The notes below the pieces were generated by a model that was not told where the DNA came from, searched no databases, and saw nothing but the letters and a program-made list of their open reading frames with translations. Of a stretch of 64,000 nucleotides of DNA, positions 60,490-64,000 are shown piece by piece. How positions within the stretch are numbered: position 1 is the first letter of the stretch; each line of letters begins with the position of its first letter. The translations under genes and the position numbers were made by a program. Source of the stretch: Haloarcula laminariae (lineage in GTDB: Archaea > Halobacteriota > Halobacteria > Halobacteriales > Haloarculaceae); assembly GCF_025457605.1 (NCBI RefSeq), contig NZ_JAMZFY010000002.1, forward strand, positions 372,001 to 436,000, read 5' to 3'.

Positions 60490-60692
60490 CTCTGGCAAAC
60501 GGCGACGGCCGAACCGGCCGTGTGGGGCGAGCCGAAACGGGTTATGTCAGAGGCACCAATCGCCCGACTCCGCCGCCACCAGTCGATTATACTCGTCGAT
60601 AGTACTTAAATTAGCGGCCCGGGGTGGCACCCAGTCACACGGCGGAGCGGGCGGGAGACGGGCGCACAGCCGCGCTGGTCGTCCTTCCTCGC

Positions 60693-61160
60693 TCACTCCT
60701 CGATATTTTCCCCCTGATAGCTCCCCTCGTAGGTCTCTTCGTGGGCCGCTTCGGCGAGGACTAGCTGGGCGATGCGCGCGCCGGCTTCGAGCTCGATGGG
60801 GTGGTGGACCTGCAGCAGTCCCTCGCCGCGGCCCTCGTAGCCCGCGTCCCAGACGGCGGTGTTCAGCATACAGGAGTTACGCAGCAGCGACGACCGGGGG
60901 TAGAGAAAGCCGACGTGCCCGTCGGGGATGACCACGCGGTCGCCGTACTCGACGACGTAGCCGCCGGTATCGAGGGCGTAGACGCCGTCCTCGGGCTCGA
61001 TTTCACGCCGGCTCCCGACCGTTTTCCCCTCCCGGCCGACGCGGCCGGGCTCGACCTGTTCGTACACCGCGCCCAGCGTCAGGTCGACGCCGTTTGGCTG
61101 TATCTGTGCGTCAGTGAGGTCGTCGAGCCTGTCCGCGACGAACCGTCCGCTCTCGAACAT
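60693..61160 (-). CDS. dUTP diphosphatase / dCTP-deaminase-family protein
   Basis: 155 residues of the dUTPase/DCD fold. PNGVDLTLGAVY near 22, LYPRSSLLRNSCMLNTAVWDAGYEGRGEG near 86-114 and ARIAQLVLAEA near 127 are the conserved motifs. Haloarchaeal proteins of this length are annotated as deoxyuridine triphosphatase. The Glu in YEG after WDAG suggests a deaminase-like active site is retained, so dCTP deaminase or a bifunctional enzyme is also possible. Confidence 0.88.
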   Translation of the reverse strand: MFESGRFVADRLDDLTDAQIQPNGVDLTLGAVYEQVEPGRVGREGKTVGSRREIEPEDGVYALDTGGYVVEYGDRVVIPDGHVGFLYPRSSLLRNSCMLNTAVWDAGYEGRGEGLLQVHHPIELEAGARIAQLVLAEAAHEETYEGSYQGENIEE

Positions 61161-61261
61161 ACCGTCGCTGACACCGCAACGGCGAAAACGCTACCGTTCG
61201 ACATCCGGAAACCACCGCCGGGGGTTGTCGGATGATGAAAAATAGGGAGGGATACGCGGGA

Positions 61262-61269
61262 TTTATACC
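61262..61269 (+). promoter_or_regulatory. TATA box of the aconitase gene
   Basis: TTTATACC predicts initiation near 61291, four bases before ATG 61295. Confidence 0.55.
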
Positions 61270-61294
61270 GGCGCGCCGTCGATTGGCGGACGTT

Positions 61295-63271
61295 ATGGGA
61301 CAGACGCTCACGGAAAAGATTCTCGACGACCATCTCGTCGAAGGGGAACTCACCCCCGGAGAGGAGATCGGTATCGAAATCGACCAGGTGCTGACACAGG
61401 ACACGACGGGAACGCTCGTCTGGCTGCAGTTCGAGGCCCTCGGCCTCGAAGAGGTCCAGACCGAGCTGGCCGCCCAGTACTGTGACCACCAGACCTACCA
61501 GTTCGACTTCAAGAACACGGACGACCACCGATTCCTGCGCTCGGCCGCCGGTACCTTCGGTGCGCACTTCTCGCGGCCCGGCAACGGTATCTGTCACAAC
61601 GTCCACAAGGAGAACTTCGCCGCGCCCGGCAAGACGATGCTCGGCTCGGACTCCCACACGCCGACGCCCGGTGGCCTGGGCGAACTCGCCATCGGCTCCG
61701 GTGGCCTCGACGTGGCCGTCGCCATGGGTGGCGGCGCCTACTACATCGAGATGCCCGAGGTCGTCAACGTCCGACTCGAAGGCGAGCTGCCCGAGTGGGC
61801 CACCGCCAAGGACGTCATCCTAGAGCTGCTCCGTCGCCTCTCGGTCAAGGGCGGCGTCGGCAAGGTGCTCGAATACACCGGCCCCGGCGTCGAGACCCTC
61901 TCGGTGCCCGAGCGGACCACCATCACCAACATGGGGACTGAACTCGGCGCGACCTCCTCGATCTTCCCGACCGACGAGAACACGAAGGACTACCTCGAAC
62001 GGCTCGGCCGCGAGGACGTCCACGTCGACATCGGTCCGGACGAGGACGCCGAGTACGCCGACGAGATCGTCGTCGACCTCTCGGAGCTCGAACCCCTCAT
62101 CGCCAAGCCCTCCATGCCGGACAACGTCGTCCCGGTCAGCGAGGTCGCCGGTGAGGACGTCGACCAGGTGATGATCGGTTCCTGTACGAACGGCGCCTAC
62201 GAGGACATCCTCCCGGGCGCGAAGATGCTCGAAGGGCGCAACATCGACAAGAAGACCGAGATGATCGTCGCCCCCGGCTCCAAGCAGGCCTCCGAGATGC
62301 TGGCCCGCGAGGGCTGGACCGCGGAGATGATGGCCGCCGGCGTCAACTTCTCGGAAGCGACGTGTGGTGCCTGTATCGGCATCGGCCACGTCCCCGCCTC
62401 CGACTCGGTGTCACTGCGGACCTTCAACCGCAACTTCGAGGGTCGCTCCGGCATCGAGGACGACAACGTCTACCTCTGTTCGCCGGAGGTCGCCACCGCG
62501 GCGGCAATCAAGGGCGAAATCGTCGACCCGCGCGACCTCGCCGAGGAACTGGGCGACCTCGAGGCCCCCGGCCTGGAGATGCCCGACCAGTACATCGGCA
62601 GCTCCGAATCGGACCTCATCGCGCCCGACGAGGCCGTCGACGACGAGCTCATCAAGGGCCCGAACATCGGCGACGTGCCGCTGAAAGACCCCCTCGAGAC
62701 CGAGGTCGGCGGTGAGGCCCTCCTGAAGATGGAGGACAACATCACCACGGACCACATCATCCCGGCCACGCAGGACATCCTGATGTACCGGTCGAACGTT
62801 CCGAAGCTCTCGGAGTTCACGCTCTCGCGAGTCGACGACACGTTCGCCCAGCGCGCGCTCGACGCCGACGGCGGCGTCCTCGTGGCAGGCGAGAACTACG
62901 GGCAGGGCTCCTCGCGCGAGCACGCGGCGCTGTGTCCGATGTATCTCGGTATCGAGACCGTCCTCGCACAGAGCTTCGCCCGCATCCACAAGGCGAACCT
63001 CTTCAACTTCGGTATCGTCCCGCTCACCATCGACGAGGACACCTACGAGAAAATCGAGCAGGGCGACGACGTCGAAATCGTCGACGACGCCGCCGAAGCG
63101 GTGCGCTCCGGGCAGGAGGAGTTCACCATCCGCGTCAACGACGACTGGGAAGCGTCGGGCTACCTCGATGCCTCCGACCGCGAACGCGAGATTCTGGCCG
63201 CCGGTGGGAAGCTCTCCCACACGAAGGCCCAGCACGAGGACGAGGGCGGCGCCGCGCCCGCGGACGACTAA
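61295..63271 (+). CDS. acn: Aconitate hydratase
   Basis: 658 residues. It isomerises citrate and isocitrate in the TCA cycle. The 4Fe-4S ligands are in IGSCTNGAYEDI (near 290) and ATCGACIGIGH (near 353), and the C-terminal swivel domain has AGENYGQGSSREHAAL near 531. DSHTPTPGGLGELAIG near 112 is an active-site motif. The start is ATG 61295; the frame is open upstream but the promoter lies there. Length is that of the shorter archaeal type. Confidence 0.95.
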   Translation: MGQTLTEKILDDHLVEGELTPGEEIGIEIDQVLTQDTTGTLVWLQFEALGLEEVQTELAAQYCDHQTYQFDFKNTDDHRFLRSAAGTFGAHFSRPGNGICHNVHKENFAAPGKTMLGSDSHTPTPGGLGELAIGSGGLDVAVAMGGGAYYIEMPEVVNVRLEGELPEWATAKDVILELLRRLSVKGGVGKVLEYTGPGVETLSVPERTTITNMGTELGATSSIFPTDENTKDYLERLGREDVHVDIGPDEDAEYADEIVVDLSELEPLIAKPSMPDNVVPVSEVAGEDVDQVMIGSCTNGAYEDILPGAKMLEGRNIDKKTEMIVAPGSKQASEMLAREGWTAEMMAAGVNFSEATCGACIGIGHVPASDSVSLRTFNRNFEGRSGIEDDNVYLCSPEVATAAAIKGEIVDPRDLAEELGDLEAPGLEMPDQYIGSSESDLIAPDEAVDDELIKGPNIGDVPLKDPLETEVGGEALLKMEDNITTDHIIPATQDILMYRSNVPKLSEFTLSRVDDTFAQRALDADGGVLVAGENYGQGSSREHAALCPMYLGIETVLAQSFARIHKANLFNFGIVPLTIDEDTYEKIEQGDDVEIVDDAAEAVRSGQEEFTIRVNDDWEASGYLDASDREREILAAGGKLSHTKAQHEDEGGAAPADD

Positions 63272-63372
63272 CGGCGGAACTCACAGCTTCGATTTTTCTT
63301 TCGCAGAATTCGTGAGCGTCGGCGCTGTCGGCTGACCGAATCTATTTGTAGCGGACCGGATAACCGACTGGT

Positions 63373-63567
63373 ATGGCCGAGACGTTCGTCGAACTCGTCG
63401 AGGAGTGGCAGACGGGCGCGCTCTTCGTATTCGCCACCGTCATCGGCGGCGGCGTGCTGGGTATCGTCGCCGCGTCTTCTTTCGGACCTGTCGCCGGCCT
63501 CGTCGGCTTCGTCGCCGGGGCTGTCGTCGTGTTCGCGGTAATTTCCTATCTGCTGTACGGTCGCTGA
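63373..63567 (+). CDS. Small two-helix membrane protein
   Basis: 64 residues. An amphipathic start (MAETFVELVEEWQTG) leads into two hydrophobic helices (about 17-36 and 42-61) with a Gly/Ala-rich turn. No family is recognised. It follows the aconitase by 101 bases. Confidence 0.6.
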   Translation: MAETFVELVEEWQTGALFVFATVIGGGVLGIVAASSFGPVAGLVGFVAGAVVVFAVISYLLYGR

Positions 63568-63801
63568 CTGCTGTGGCCGTGCGCGAGTGGCATGGCACTG
63601 CCACGCCCGAGCGAAGACGGGGAAGGGCAGGCTGTCGCGGAGCGGGAAGTACCCAGAGCATCCAGCGGCTGTGCCGCCGGTTCCACCGCGGCGAGCCGAC
63701 TACCGCGCCAGCGGCGCGACAGGAGGCGAAGCCGCGATCTTTCCCCACGTTTTTGCCGTGGAGGCGTGTCGAGCGCCGCCGCGCTCGACCGCTGGAGCGT
63801 G

Positions 63802-63812
63802 CAAAAAGTGGT
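63802..63812 (-). terminator. Short T-run after the FlaJ/TadC-like gene
   Basis: The minus strand reads CCACTTTTTGC directly after the stop at 63814. Short T-runs act as terminators in haloarchaea. No hairpin precedes it. Confidence 0.35.
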
Positions 63813-63813
63813 T

Positions 63814-64000
63814 TCAGATTTGCAGGAACTGCGTCACCAGCCACTTCGTGAAGGTCCCGGTGACCCCGCCGATCCAGGCCAGCAGGACGAAGTGGAGGTA
63901 GGTGTTCGCCTTGTGGCCGCCGTCGATGGTCCGTATCATCAGCGCCGACAGCATGGCCGAGAACATGATGATGACGACCAGGAGAAACTCGATGAGGGGG
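63814..64000 (-). CDS. C-terminal end of a FlaJ/TadC-type membrane protein, partial
   Basis: The minus-strand frame is open from the window edge to TGA at 63814-63816. The 62 visible residues form two membrane helices around MIRTIDGGHKANTYLHFVLL and end TKWLVTQFLQI. A dibasic DGGHK loop between two terminal helices is typical of the membrane platform protein of archaella or type IV pili (FlaJ/ArlJ, TadC). The rest lies outside the window, so the exact subfamily is uncertain. Confidence 0.65.
   Translation of the reverse strand, partial: PLIEFLLVVIIMFSAMLSALMIRTIDGGHKANTYLHFVLLAWIGGVTGTFTKWLVTQFLQI

Noticed and set aside
63568-63813. Possible gene in the gap before the FlaJ/TadC-like end
   Set aside because: Open frames here are arginine-rich shadows without start support; only a small GTGGC/GCCAC inverted repeat is visible near 63589-63606.

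Overview
The window is GC-rich chromosomal DNA of a halophilic archaeon (class Halobacteria). The evidence is a strongly acidic proteome, HTH-10 (bacterio-opsin-activator type) regulators, a thermosome, the QueD/E/C part of archaeosine synthesis, a haloarchaeal dUTPase, several haloarchaea-only families (DUF5809/5810, DUF7344, HalOD1, HVO_0476 zinc finger) and archaeal promoters with TATA boxes about 26 nt before leaderless or nearly leaderless starts. The species cannot be fixed from the sequence. No insertion sequence, CRISPR array, rRNA or intact prophage was seen. Almost all of the window is housekeeping genome.

Layout. 1-5000: end of an SCP2-like gene, a small membrane protein, a large PAS/GAF/HTH-10 regulator, a 49-aa zinc-finger microprotein, tRNA-Gly(CCC) with decayed repeats of its 3' end, and nadE. 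5-17 kb: thermosome, glycerate kinase, ornithine cyclodeaminase family protein, leuS, a secreted DUF7282 glycoprotein, peroxiredoxin plus Hsp20, pheA and an aldo/keto reductase. 17-25 kb: dihydrolipoyl dehydrogenase, then a four-gene glycan-type operon (GT2, DUF2304, polysaccharide deacetylase, flippase-like protein) divergent from an alkaline-phosphatase-superfamily enzyme. 24.8-30.4 kb: type II GAPDH divergent from an M29-like aminopeptidase, pcm, and a tandem crcB pair behind a fluoride-riboswitch-like leader. 30.5-37 kb: a class V aminotransferase, a NUDIX/eIF2B-like fusion, a cyclase, an MBL hydrolase and the trehalose genes otsA-otsB. 37-43 kb: pstS-pstC-pstA-pstB-phoU operon. 43-44.2 kb: an MNT/HEPN toxin-antitoxin pair, the most accessory-looking part. 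44-49 kb: a short GlpA-like oxidoreductase, then archaetidylserine-synthase-like, PHP, TVP38 and YdjM-like genes. 49-56.5 kb: rhodanese, NUDIX, DUF5809/5810, rimI-like, second M29-like aminopeptidase, a kinase with a Lys-less P-loop, 6-phosphogluconate dehydrogenase and a membrane-anchored ferredoxin. 56.5-64 kb: DUF7344, queD-queE-queC, methylglyoxal synthase, a HalOD1 protein, a second HTH-10 protein, dUTPase, aconitase and the end of a FlaJ/TadC-like membrane gene.

How the genes work together. Central carbon metabolism is spread out (gap type II, gnd, aconitase, lpd, glycerate kinase, mgsA). Phosphate uptake and its regulator form one operon. Trehalose synthesis is a two-gene operon. The crcB pair with its leader looks like a self-contained fluoride-resistance unit. 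The best leads for new biology are the fluoride-riboswitch candidate, the MNT/HEPN module whose HEPN motif has Lys where His is expected and whose promoter carries a perfect dyad, the NUDIX/eIF2B fusion with a degenerate Nudix box, and several dyad or direct-repeat candidate operators.
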